Shown here: in pieces, positions 54,396 through 63,521 of the stretch
How positions within the stretch are numbered: the stretch's first letter is position 1
Layout of the letters: each line of letters opens with the position of its first letter
Source: Bog-756 sp963830165
GTDB lineage: Bacteria; Actinomycetota; Acidimicrobiia; Acidimicrobiales; RAAP-2
Length of the DNA stretch: 64,000 nt
Direction of reading: 5' to 3'
Assembly: GCA_963830165.1 (NCBI GenBank)
Contig: CAWHKZ010000005.1
Coordinates: forward strand, 372,001 to 436,000
Made by a program: the position numbers and the translations under genes
Notes under the pieces: generated by a model
Seen by the model: the letters and a program-made list of their open reading frames with translations, nothing else
The model's database searches: none
Told to the model about the DNA's origin: nothing

Positions 54396-55658
54396 TTAGG
54401 ACGCCATGCCCGCGACATCCGTCACGCCGTCACCGCCCAGGCTGCCGTAGAACGGAGCATTGAACGCGAAGACCCCTCCATCGGAGGCCACGAGCCAGTA
54501 GCCGCTGCCGTCCTGGGTCGCCAGCATCCCGATGACAGGATCTGCGAGTGCGATGTTGCCGGTGGATCCGTGGAACGACGCGTCTCCGTAGTTGAAGACC
54601 CCGCCGTCGGAAGCCACGAACCAGTAGCCGTGACCGCTGGGCGATGCGGTCATGCCGACCACCGGCTTGTTCAACGTGAGGTTCCCGGTCGATCCGTAGA
54701 ACGGCGCATTGCCGAAGGCGAAGATGCCTCCGTCAGAGGCCACCAGCCAGTAGCCGCCGGCCGGCGATGCCGCCATGCCGACGATCGGCTTGTTCAGCGT
54801 CTTCCCGCCCATCGATCCATAGAATGTGGCGTCCCCGTAGGCGAAGATGCCGCCGTCGGAGGCGACCAGCCAGTAGCCCTTGCCGTCTGGTGTCGCGGCC
54901 ATCCCGACGATCGATTTGTCCAACACGAGGTCCCCTGCCGACCCGTAGAAGCCGGCGTCACCGAAGGCGAACACCCCTCCGTCGGATGCCACCATCCAGT
55001 ACCCGCCACCGTCGGGCGTCGGTACCATCCCGACGATCGGTTGGTTGAGTGGGGTCAGCGCCAGGGTTCCAAGGTAGGAGAGGTAGTTGGTGTTGCCGAA
55101 GCCCTCGAGCGTTCCGTCGGAACCGTAGAGGTAGTACCCCTCGCCGGGGTCCGCGGGAAGGTTGAAGGCGATCGTTCCGGCGACCACGACGCTCCCGTAC
55201 TGGCTGGCCTCGGCGCACTCGAACTGCATCGCCGCGGACACCACCGTGGAGCCTGACATGGTGATGTCGTCGATCTGCGTGAACCCGGCGCCGCCGGTGT
55301 TGGTTGCGCAGAGCACGTCGCCGGACGGGTTGGGCACGCTGACACTGACGAAGTCGGACTGACCGATCGTCGAGATGCCGCTGGAAATGATGTAGTGCCC
55401 GGAGCCCCAGGAGACGTACAGGCCGCCGTCGGATGGGACCGCCGCGGTCAGGCCGCCGGAGACCGTGGAGATCGTGGGCGTGGTGGCACCGTCTTGGTAG
55501 GTCGCGAAGTAGCCGTAACTGAGCGTCGGTGAACTCACGTGCGCCGCCGCCGTCGAGGACATGATGGGCGATGCGTCCGCCGGACCGGCACCGATGACCG
55601 GTACGGCTACCAAGGCGATGCTCAGGCCTGCGATGAGACGGCGGACAGCACCATGCAC
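54396..55658 (-). CDS. Secreted protein with GYWLVASDGG repeats
   Basis: 420 residues from GTG 55658 (GGGAG seven bases upstream). Signal peptide VRRLIAGLSIALVAVPVIGAGPADA. An N-terminal beta-rich domain (~30-205) is followed by five repeats of about 38-40 residues: PIVGM-(A/V)-x-(T/S)P-x-G-x-GYW-(L/M/F)-VASDGG-(V/I)-FA-(F/Y)-GDA-x-FYGS-x-G-x-LxLxK. Five-bladed or larger beta-propeller likely, outside the cell. The same repeat forms the C-terminus of the large protein at 56711 and the partial gene at 63522. Function unknown. Confidence 0.88.
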   Translation of the reverse strand: MHGAVRRLIAGLSIALVAVPVIGAGPADASPIMSSTAAAHVSSPTLSYGYFATYQDGATTPTISTVSGGLTAAVPSDGGLYVSWGSGHYIISSGISTIGQSDFVSVSVPNPSGDVLCATNTGGAGFTQIDDITMSGSTVVSAAMQFECAEASQYGSVVVAGTIAFNLPADPGEGYYLYGSDGTLEGFGNTNYLSYLGTLALTPLNQPIVGMVPTPDGGGYWMVASDGGVFAFGDAGFYGSAGDLVLDKSIVGMAATPDGKGYWLVASDGGIFAYGDATFYGSMGGKTLNKPIVGMAASPAGGYWLVASDGGIFAFGNAPFYGSTGNLTLNKPVVGMTASPSGHGYWFVASDGGVFNYGDASFHGSTGNIALADPVIGMLATQDGSGYWLVASDGGVFAFNAPFYGSLGGDGVTDVAGMAS

Positions 55659-55868
55659 ATTGACTCCCGTGGATTTGAGGACTTGTAAAGCAAGGTTTCT
55701 AGTCCAAATCACTGGCGCGGCGCACCGTCTGGGCGGTTGGCCGTGGCAACGCCAGTGGCAGCAAGAGCGACCGACCCGCAGAGATGCATGCAGCGTGTGT
55801 CAGCCGCCTGGGAATCACCCCGATCGAGATGCCTGGACGAAGCGACCTCGGTGCCCGCCCCCTGGACC

Positions 55869-56405
55869 TCACCGCCTGACCTGGTAGTCGAGGAGCAGGG
55901 ATCCCGAAGGCGAGATGACGCTGCCCACGAGCGTCAGCTGCCTCGCCGTGGTTTCGGCAAAGAGCCTGCGTCCTCGCCCCTGCAGCGCCGGAGCGACCAC
56001 GAGCCGCAGCTCGTCGACCAGCCCACCCACCAGGAGCGATTGGGTCAGTGCGATGCTCCCGTGAATCCCTATATCGCCTCCGGAACGGTGCTTCATTTCT
56101 GCCAGCACCCCGAGAGGATCACCGGTGATCGCCGTCGTGTGGGCCCAGGTCACCTCGGGAACCGTCGAACTGACGACGCACTTCTCCACACCGTTGATGA
56201 AGCTGGCGAATGGCTGATCGTCGCTGGCGGGCCAGTATCCGGCCCACTCGTCATAGGTCCGGCGTCCGAGGATGACGGCGTCCTGCGAGGCGATGACACG
56301 GCCGAGGTTGTCTCTCATCACGTCGTCGAAATCGGCGATGAACCGAGACGGCTCCTCCGCCACCCCGTCGAGTGACAGCAGCTCATAGGCGACCACCTTG
56401 CGCAT
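55869..56405 (-). CDS. Dihydrofolate reductase / RibD C-terminal domain family protein
   Basis: 178 residues. MRKVVAYELLSLDGVAEEPSRFIADFDDVMRDNLGRVIASQDAVILGRRTYDEWAGYWPASDDQPFASFINGVEKCVVSS, then GDIGIHGSIALTQSLLVGGLVDELRLVVAPALQGRGRRLF. This is the common actinobacterial DHFR-like (RibD_C) reductase pattern, which binds NADPH; the true substrate is unknown. ATG 56405 with GGTGGAG upstream. Confidence 0.92.
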   Translation of the reverse strand: MRKVVAYELLSLDGVAEEPSRFIADFDDVMRDNLGRVIASQDAVILGRRTYDEWAGYWPASDDQPFASFINGVEKCVVSSTVPEVTWAHTTAITGDPLGVLAEMKHRSGGDIGIHGSIALTQSLLVGGLVDELRLVVAPALQGRGRRLFAETTARQLTLVGSVISPSGSLLLDYQVRR

Positions 56406-56710
56406 CACTCCACCTCTGCTTGTCGCGAGACCGCAACTGTAGATTGGCACCGGGAGCGAAGGGGTCCTCGCAGCACGATGTCGCTCCGCGACGGCTGACA
56501 TCGGCGAGCGCTGGGCGCGCAACCCGGGTGGCGCCGACCGGCTTCTCGGAGTCCCTCATCCGCGGACGGTGACCGACGCATACGGAGTGCAACCGACGAA
56601 CCATTGACCGCGGTGCCCCGGAGCCTCCATGCTGGGTCACCGCATCGCTCCCGGTGGCTCCGACCACCGGCCGGTGCGCGGCCGGGACCGATTCGAGGGG
56701 GGCACGATAG
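56406..56710. other. Divergent intergenic region
   Basis: Separates the DHFR-like gene from the large secreted protein. GAGGGGGG just before 56711 is the ribosome site of the latter. No RNA gene, repeat or clear promoter identified. Confidence 0.4.
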
Positions 56711-59700
56711 ATGCAGGCCAGACGCTGGATCCGACTGGGTGCCGCCGCGGTGGCCGTCCTCGGAGCGACCGGGGTTTCCGCTGCCGTGGCAACGGATGCG
56801 GGGGCTACCGGCTCGGCGCTCTACGCCTATGCCGGGGGTACCGGCAACCCGACCGGCTGCCCCGTCTACACGTCGGGGTCGACGGCCACCGAGTGCTCGC
56901 TCGAACACGCGCTCGATCAGGCCTCGGCCAAGTCGGCCTCCGTCCGGACCGTCTATCTGGCCACGGCTGGTGTGAACCCGACCACGGCCGGTGATCCCAG
57001 CCACTACACCGGTAACTGGACCCTCGCCCTCTCCAATACCACCGCGAGCACACCGGTCACGGTGGAGCCCGATCCCGGACTCTCCTCCCAGCCGGTCCTC
57101 GACGGCGACGGTGGTACGACCACACCTGCGTGCACGGCGCCGCACACGGCGCCCGACTGCACCGGCAGCATCTTTACCGTGACCACGGCGGGCTTCCTGG
57201 TGCTCCAGGGCTTCACCATGGCCAACGCGAACAACACCTCGACCGGTGACGGCGGGGCCATCGACAACGGCGACAGCGGTCCCGGCGCCACCGTCACGCT
57301 GACCCAGATGACCTTCACCGACGACACGGCGGATGACGGCGGAGCCATCGACAACGGCGACAACGCCTCGGGTACCGGCACGATCTCCGCGTCGGGCTGC
57401 ACCTTCACCTCGGACACCGCCACCACGGACGGCGGGGCGATCGACAACGGCGACAACGGCGGCACCGGGACCGTCAGCGTCACCGGGACGACCGCGTTCG
57501 GCGACGACTCCGCCGCGTCGGACGGCGGGGCCATCGACAGCGCCGACGCGGGCGGCACCGGGACGCTGTCCACGTCACACGCAGCCTTCACCTCCGACAC
57601 GGCGGGTTCCGACGGTGGGGCCATCGACAGCGCCGACTCGGGCGGAACCGGTGACGATGTGAGCGTCACCAGCTCGACCTTCACCGACGACTCGGCGACG
57701 AGTGGCGACGGCGGGGCCGTCGACAGCGCTGATTCGGGCGGGATCGGCAACGGCGTGAGCGTCACCAGCTCCACCTTCACCGGCGACTCGACGACCAGCG
57801 GTGACGGCGGCGCCATCGACAGCGCCGACTCGGGCGGAACCGGGACGCTCACGGTGATGGGATCGACGTTCTCCTCCGACAGCGCGGCCGGCGACGGCGG
57901 GGCCGTCGACAGTGGCGACTACGGCGGCTCCACGACGCCGGGCACGCTGACGGTGTCGGGCGCGACGTTCTCCTCCGACAGCGCGGCCGGCGACGGCGGG
58001 GCGCTGGCCAGCGCCGATGACGGCGGCGCCGGGAACGCCACCGTCTCCTCGTCGACCTTCACCTCGGACACCTCCCAGTCCGACGGCGGGGCCATCGACA
58101 GCACCGACGGCGGCACGTCCGGCAAACTCGTCGTCACCACGTCGTCCTTCACGAACGACGGTGCCTCCACCGACGGCGGGGCGATCGACGACGCCGACGG
58201 CGGCACGGGCACCGTGTCCGCCTCGGACTCGACGTTCACGTCGGACACCGCCGGTTCCGACGGGGGTGCCATCGATACCGGGGACAGCACCGGGGCGGCC
58301 GACGGGGCATCGGTCGCCGCCTCGACCTTCGCCTCCGACAGCGCCACCGGGGACGGAGGGGCGATCGACAACGCCGACGGCGGCGGCACCGGTACCGGGC
58401 TCGCGGTCTCCGGCTCGACCTTCTCGCTCGACACCGCCACCACCGGGGACGGTGGAGCGATCGACAACGCCGACGGCGGCGGCACCGGTACCGGGTTCAC
58501 GGTCTCCGGCTCGACCTTCTCGGCCGACACTGCCACTTCCGGGGACGGTGGGGCGATCGACAACGCCGACTACGGCGGCACCGGTGGCGTGACCGTCACC
58601 ACCTCGACCTTCTCGGCCGATGCCGCCGAGGACGGGGGGGCCATCGACAACGCCGACGACACGCCGACGTCAGGTCCCGTGGGCTCCGGCTCCGTGACCG
58701 TGAGGTCCTCGACCCTCTCGGGCAACACCGCCTCGTCGACCGGCCCGGCCATCGCCGACGTGGCGTCGAGCAGCAGCGGGGTGGGATCCGTCACCGTCGT
58801 CGCCGACCAGATCGCCGATGCCTGCGCCCCGGCCACCGGGGCGTGGCAGGACGCCGGATACGTCGTCGGCGACGTGACCTGCCAGAACGCCGGACCCGGC
58901 GACGTTCCCACGTCGACCCTCGCCACCGAGCTCGGGCCGCTCGCCAACAACGGAGGGGACACGGAGACCCTCGCCCCTCTGGCCGACAACCCCGGCATCG
59001 CCATCATCCCCGACCCCACGTCCGTCCTGGTCGACGGGACGCCCACGACCCTGTGCCCGACCACCGACCAGCGCGGCACGGCCAGCACGCCCGGGTTCTC
59101 CTGCTCGAGCGGCGCCGTCCAGAGCCCGCCCGGGAAGGTCGGCTTCACCTCCGCACCCGTGTCGGTGGTGGCCTCGACCTCGGCCACCCAGGCGATGACC
59201 GTGTCGGTCGAGGACGCGTCGGGCGACGCCACGGCCGCCGGTGCCGCCACCACCGTCGATCTGACCGCGACGGGCACGGGCGCCGTCTTCGCCGCCACGT
59301 CGGGCGGTGCCCCGGTCAGCAGTGTCGTGGTCCCCTCCGGCTCCACCGGGGTGACGGTCTGGTTCGCTGACCGCACCGCGGGTACGCCCGTACTGACCGC
59401 GTCGGCCACCGGCTACGTCTCCTCCTCCCAGTCGGCGACCGTCGCCGCCGGACCCGCCGCCACCTTCACGGTGAGCGCTCCGGCGACCGCCGCCCTGGGC
59501 ACGGCGACCAGCCTGACCGTCACGGCCCACGACTCGCTCGGCAACCTCGCGTCGGCCTACCGGGGCACCGTCCACTTCGCGGTCTCCGGCGGGACAGCCA
59601 CCCTCCCCGGCAACTACCCCTTCACCGCCGGCGACGCCGGCACCCACGTGTTCCCGGTCACGTTCACCTCGTCCGGCGATCCGAGGGTCACCGTCACCGA

Positions 59701-60538
59701 CACGGTCACCCCCTCGTTGACGGGCTCCTCGGCCGGTACGGCGGTGACGGCCCACGGGTACTGGCTGGTCGGTGCCGACGGTGGGATCTTCAGCTTCGGG
59801 TCCGCGCAGTTCCACGGCTCGACGGGCAACCTCGTCCTGCAGCGCCCGGTCGTCGGCATCACGCCGACGGCAGACCGGAACGGCTACTGGCTGGTCGCGT
59901 CCGACGGGGGCGTCTTCGCCTTCGGCGACGCCGGCTTCTACGGCTCGATCCCCGGGCTCGGCATCGCACCGGCCGGCACGCCGGGCGCGGCCAAGCGGCT
60001 CAACGCGCCGATCGTCGCCATCGTCCCCTCGGCCGACGGCCTGGGCTACTTCATGGTCGCGTCGGACGGGGGGGTCTTCGCCTTCGGCGATGCCCGGTTC
60101 GCCGGTTCGTGCCCGGGCATCGGCGGATGCAGGGGAGCGGCCGTCGCCGTCATGCCCGACGCCAGCGGGAACGGGTACTGGCTCGTCACCGCCACCGGGA
60201 ACGTCTACGCCTTCGGCGATGCGCACGCCCTCGGATCACCGGGCACCCAGGGGTCCGTGGTGACGTCGGCGGTCCGGACGCCGACTGGCAACGGCTACTG
60301 GATCCTGTTCGCCAACGGGACGGTCACGCACTTCGGCGACGCGAATCCCTACGGGTCGCCGGTGGGAGCGGTGGGCGGTGCCAATCCGGCCAACGCGATC
60401 TTCGCCACCGCCGACGGCCTCGGCTACTGGGTCGCCACGGCCGACGGCGCGGTCTTCAACTACGGGGACGCCCCGAACGACGGAGGCATGTCGGGCTCCC
60501 ACCTCAATGCCCCGATCATCGCCGCCACCGGCTGGTGA
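56711..60538 (+). CDS. Large secreted protein: Pmp-like DGGAID beta-helix repeats plus GYWLVASDGG propeller
   Basis: 1,275 residues. Signal peptide (MQARRWIRLGAAAVAVLGATGVSAAVATDAGA). Residues ~35-165 resemble the N-terminal part of polymorphic-type beta-helix proteins. Residues ~170-650 contain 16 tandem units of about 30 residues, each STF(T/S)xDxAxxDGGAI(D)(N/S)xDxGGxG; GGAI plus F-x-x-D/N is the signature of Pmp-type right-handed beta helices. Then a linker, an Ig-like domain (~910-1010: ATFTVSAPATAALGTATSLTVTAHDSLGNLASAYRGTVHFAVSGG), and a C-terminal propeller of about six GYWLVxxDGGxFxFGDAxxxGS units (~1015-1275). Very Asp-rich, so Ca2+ binding is plausible. Likely a surface adhesin or matrix protein; inference. 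Confidence 0.85.
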   Translation: MQARRWIRLGAAAVAVLGATGVSAAVATDAGATGSALYAYAGGTGNPTGCPVYTSGSTATECSLEHALDQASAKSASVRTVYLATAGVNPTTAGDPSHYTGNWTLALSNTTASTPVTVEPDPGLSSQPVLDGDGGTTTPACTAPHTAPDCTGSIFTVTTAGFLVLQGFTMANANNTSTGDGGAIDNGDSGPGATVTLTQMTFTDDTADDGGAIDNGDNASGTGTISASGCTFTSDTATTDGGAIDNGDNGGTGTVSVTGTTAFGDDSAASDGGAIDSADAGGTGTLSTSHAAFTSDTAGSDGGAIDSADSGGTGDDVSVTSSTFTDDSATSGDGGAVDSADSGGIGNGVSVTSSTFTGDSTTSGDGGAIDSADSGGTGTLTVMGSTFSSDSAAGDGGAVDSGDYGGSTTPGTLTVSGATFSSDSAAGDGGALASADDGGAGNATVSSSTFTSDTSQSDGGAIDSTDGGTSGKLVVTTSSFTNDGASTDGGAIDDADGGTGTVSASDSTFTSDTAGSDGGAIDTGDSTGAADGASVAASTFASDSATGDGGAIDNADGGGTGTGLAVSGSTFSLDTATTGDGGAIDNADGGGTGTGFTVSGSTFSADTATSGDGGAIDNADYGGTGGVTVTTSTFSADAAEDGGAIDNADDTPTSGPVGSGSVTVRSSTLSGNTASSTGPAIADVASSSSGVGSVTVVADQIADACAPATGAWQDAGYVVGDVTCQNAGPGDVPTSTLATELGPLANNGGDTETLAPLADNPGIAIIPDPTSVLVDGTPTTLCPTTDQRGTASTPGFSCSSGAVQSPPGKVGFTSAPVSVVASTSATQAMTVSVEDASGDATAAGAATTVDLTATGTGAVFAATSGGAPVSSVVVPSGSTGVTVWFADRTAGTPVLTASATGYVSSSQSATVAAGPAATFTVSAPATAALGTATSLTVTAHDSLGNLASAYRGTVHFAVSGGTATLPGNYPFTAGDAGTHVFPVTFTSSGDPRVTVTDTVTPSLTGSSAGTAVTAHGYWLVGADGGIFSFGSAQFHGSTGNLVLQRPVVGITPTADRNGYWLVASDGGVFAFGDAGFYGSIPGLGIAPAGTPGAAKRLNAPIVAIVPSADGLGYFMVASDGGVFAFGDARFAGSCPGIGGCRGAAVAVMPDASGNGYWLVTATGNVYAFGDAHALGSPGTQGSVVTSAVRTPTGNGYWILFANGTVTHFGDANPYGSPVGAVGGANPANAIFATADGLGYWVATADGAVFNYGDAPNDGGMSGSHLNAPIIAATGW

Positions 60539-60663
60539 CGGGGACCAGTTGACGGGGGCTCGGCGGTCGCCGGACCATCCTCCGCGCCGACCCGGGTGAC
60601 ACCGGCGGCCTCCGGGATCGGACCCCGGCTGCCGCGGTGGAGTCCATCACGACAGCCGCGGCT

Positions 60664-61920
60664 TCACGTCGCGTCGACCGGTTCGGCCACGAAGGCGACG
60701 TCCACCGGACTGGTGTCGTCCGCCGGATAGGCGATGTCGGCGTGCTCACCGAGATCGAGCCCCGAGACCTGCTCGTCGGCGTCCACCCGTAGGCCGACCA
60801 CCCGGTCGGTGGCCCACATGATCACCCACGTCATGACGAACGGGAAGGCCAGGGCGACGAGGGCCAGCACCGTCTGTCGACCGAGCTGCGTCCATCCGCC
60901 GGGCTCTCCCGCTGCGTTCACGATCAGGCTGGCGAACACTCCGGTCAGGACCACGCCGAGGAAACCGGCGACCATGTGGACACCGACCACGTCGAGAGCG
61001 TCGTCGTAGTGGAGGCGTCCCTTGAGTTGGACGGCCAGGTAGCAGAGCACCCCGGCCGCGGCACCGATGACGAGCGCGGCCCACGGTGGGACGTAGCCCG
61101 ACGCGGGCGTGATCGCCGCCAGACCGGCCACTGCGCCCGCGCCGATGCCGAGGCCCGACGGCTTGCCCCGATGGGCCCACTCGATCGCCACCCAGGCGGC
61201 CATCGCCGCACAGGCACCCAGCTGGGTGTTGACCAGGGCGTACGTGGCGACGGACCCGGCGCTGCCCGCGCTGCCGGCGTTGAAGCCGAACCACCCGAAC
61301 CACAGGATGCCGGCACCCAGCAGTACGAAGGGCACGTTGTGGGGACGGTCGATCGTGCGCCGACGCCCCAGGTAGAGCACGGTGGCCAGGGCGGACGCGC
61401 CGGCCAGTTCGTGCACGACCGAGCCGCCGGCGAAATCGATGGCGTGGAGGCCTCCCGCCCCCAGGAAGCCGCCGCCCCAGACCCAGTGGGCGAAGGGGCA
61501 GTAGACGAGCAACGACCAGAGGGCGACGAAGAGGAGGTAGCCGCGGAAGTGCATCCGCTCGGCGAAGGCGCCGGCGATCAGGGCCGGCGTGATGACGGCG
61601 AACATCATCTGGAACGCCATGAACAGGAGTGCCGGAATGTGGGGGGCGAAGGGGCTGGGGGCCGCGCCCACCCCCCGGAGCATGACGTGGTCGAACCCGC
61701 CGACCACACCGCCGTGGTCGCCGCCGAACGCGAGCGAGTAGCCGACCACCACCCACAGGATGCTGACGATGCCGATGGCCACGTAGGTCTGCGCCATGGT
61801 GGCGACGACGTTCTTCCTGCCGACCAGGCCTCCGTAGAAGAGGGCGAGCCCCGGCATCATGAACATCACCAGGGCGGTGGCCGTGAGGACCCATGCGGTG
61901 TCACCGGCGCTCAGCTGCAC
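60664..61920 (-). CDS. Second ammonium transporter (Amt family)
   Basis: 418 residues, eleven helices. DTAWVLTATALVMFMMPGLALFYGGLVGRKNV, ILWFGWFGFNAGSAGSAG, and the pore histidines in GGSVVHELAGASAL and DALDVVGVHMVAGFLG. Shorter than the glnK-linked Amt at 42628 and closer to the classical AmtB size; not a recent duplicate. No PII gene is adjacent. The C-terminus carries an unusual acidic extension (DLGEHADIAYPADDTSPVDVAFVAEPVDAT). Confidence 0.93.
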   Translation of the reverse strand: MQLSAGDTAWVLTATALVMFMMPGLALFYGGLVGRKNVVATMAQTYVAIGIVSILWVVVGYSLAFGGDHGGVVGGFDHVMLRGVGAAPSPFAPHIPALLFMAFQMMFAVITPALIAGAFAERMHFRGYLLFVALWSLLVYCPFAHWVWGGGFLGAGGLHAIDFAGGSVVHELAGASALATVLYLGRRRTIDRPHNVPFVLLGAGILWFGWFGFNAGSAGSAGSVATYALVNTQLGACAAMAAWVAIEWAHRGKPSGLGIGAGAVAGLAAITPASGYVPPWAALVIGAAAGVLCYLAVQLKGRLHYDDALDVVGVHMVAGFLGVVLTGVFASLIVNAAGEPGGWTQLGRQTVLALVALAFPFVMTWVIMWATDRVVGLRVDADEQVSGLDLGEHADIAYPADDTSPVDVAFVAEPVDAT

Positions 61921-62074
61921 GATCGCTCCAACGGACCTCGGGGATCGTCCGGAGGTTCCGGGTCCACGCCAATGATCCGTGGTCGAGGGGTGCCGCCCCA
62001 GGGCCGAAAGTCACGATCGTCGGATCCTCGGCCCGGCGCCGTCGAACCCCGGACGTCGGACGCGCCGGCGTCCG

Positions 62075-63403
62075 TCAGGCGTCGTCCCCGGCTTCGGTGG
62101 GTCCGTCGGCTGGCACCGTCGAGCGGAACTCGAGGCCCGACCGCGTCCGGAACGGGGCCGTCTCGGCGTGCTCCGGCCGGTGACGCACCAGGGTGGCGGC
62201 GAACGCCCCGTACCGCGAGGCCAGTGGGCCGGCGGTCAAGCCGTGGAGCAGCACGCTGAGCGTGACCGTCACGACCACGACGGCCAGGACCTGGTGGGCC
62301 CCCGCCGTGTCGAGCGTGTCGAAGGCGATGAGGCCGAACACCACCGAGGCCAGGCCCCGGGGTCCGAACCACCCGACCAGGCCCACCGTGGCGCGGTCGA
62401 GACCGGAGCCGACCAGCGACACCGCCACCGGGACCATCCGCAGCACGGTCAGCGCCAGCACGGCGAACACGTAGTCCTCCCAGTGCGCCTCCCGGAAGCC
62501 GGGCACCACCATCACCGCCCCGAAGATCATCCACACCAGGAGGGCGAGCAGGCCACCCACCCCCTCGGCGAACAGGACGATCTCCTCGAGGTCCTGGCGG
62601 ACGACGCTGCCGAAGCACATCCCGGCGATGAAGGCGGCCACGAAGCCGTTGCCGTGGAGCTGCAGTGACGAGGCGTAGGCCAGGAGAGCCATGCCCAGCG
62701 CGGCCAGGGGCCGGAAGCCCTGCATGCTCCACCCCGCGGTGATGGCCCGGGTGAGGAGCCAACCACCCACCAGCCCGACGCCCGCCCCCACGCCGGCGCC
62801 CACCACCAGCTCCCGGACGGCACTGGCGAGCTCGGCGGCATGGGCCGTCTCGGTCGAGACGGCACCGACCAGGAAGAGATTGACGAACGGGGTGGCGATC
62901 CCGTCGTTGAGGCCGCTCTCGACGTTGAGCAGGCGCCGGATCCGGTCAGGGATGCGCGGGTCCTCCATGATCGTCGCCCCGAGGGCGGCGTCCGTCGGCG
63001 CCACGATGGCCCCTACCGTGGCCGCCACCCAGATGCCGATGCCCGGCAGCACGCCGAACGCCGCCGCGGTGCCGAACCCGATGGTGAGGGGCAGCCCGAT
63101 GGCGAGCAGGCGCACCGGGAGCCCGAGATCGTGGCGGAGCTGGTGGATGTTGACCCGCGAGGCGTCCGTGAACAGCACGAGGGCCAGTGTCACCTCGGCC
63201 AGCGCCAGGATGGTCGACGAGTGCGGGTTGATGGCGAAGAGGTGGACGGGCCCGTGGGTGGCCACCAGGCCGAGCACCACGAAGGCGATCGGTGCACTGA
63301 TCGACCACCGTCCGGCGAGTCCGGAGACCAGTGCCCACAGCACCACGCAGGCGGCGACCACCGTCAGCACCTGCGTGTCCAGCCCATGCTCCACCGTGCG
63401 CAC
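62075..63403 (-). CDS. Na+/H+ antiporter, NhaP/CPA1 type
   Basis: 442 residues, about twelve helices. Ion-binding motifs GAIVAPTDAALGATIMEDPRIPDRIRRLLNVESGLNDGIATPFV, with the conserved Asp and the ND pair; also GWFGPRGLASVVFGLI. The start is either GTG 63403 or GTG 63394; the second has a better-spaced AGAGG. Exchanges cytoplasmic Na+ or K+ for protons. Lies 154 bp upstream of the amt gene on the same strand. Confidence 0.92.
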   Translation of the reverse strand: MRTVEHGLDTQVLTVVAACVVLWALVSGLAGRWSISAPIAFVVLGLVATHGPVHLFAINPHSSTILALAEVTLALVLFTDASRVNIHQLRHDLGLPVRLLAIGLPLTIGFGTAAAFGVLPGIGIWVAATVGAIVAPTDAALGATIMEDPRIPDRIRRLLNVESGLNDGIATPFVNLFLVGAVSTETAHAAELASAVRELVVGAGVGAGVGLVGGWLLTRAITAGWSMQGFRPLAALGMALLAYASSLQLHGNGFVAAFIAGMCFGSVVRQDLEEIVLFAEGVGGLLALLVWMIFGAVMVVPGFREAHWEDYVFAVLALTVLRMVPVAVSLVGSGLDRATVGLVGWFGPRGLASVVFGLIAFDTLDTAGAHQVLAVVVVTVTLSVLLHGLTAGPLASRYGAFAATLVRHRPEHAETAPFRTRSGLEFRSTVPADGPTEAGDDA

Positions 63404-63521
63404 CTCTTCCCAGCTCCCGGGCCGCAGGCGACCGAGGCCGGCCCGGCGGACGCCCTGCAGTCTGCCCGGTGGCCACGCGCCGCGAGCGCGACGGTGGCTC
63501 CGGCGCGCCGGGCGCGGCCGA

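Noticed and set aside
57240..58670. CRISPR-like array, because of the regular ~90-bp DNA repeats
   Set aside because: The repeats are in-frame protein repeats (DGGAID units) inside one long gene, with no constant spacer length or palindromic unit.
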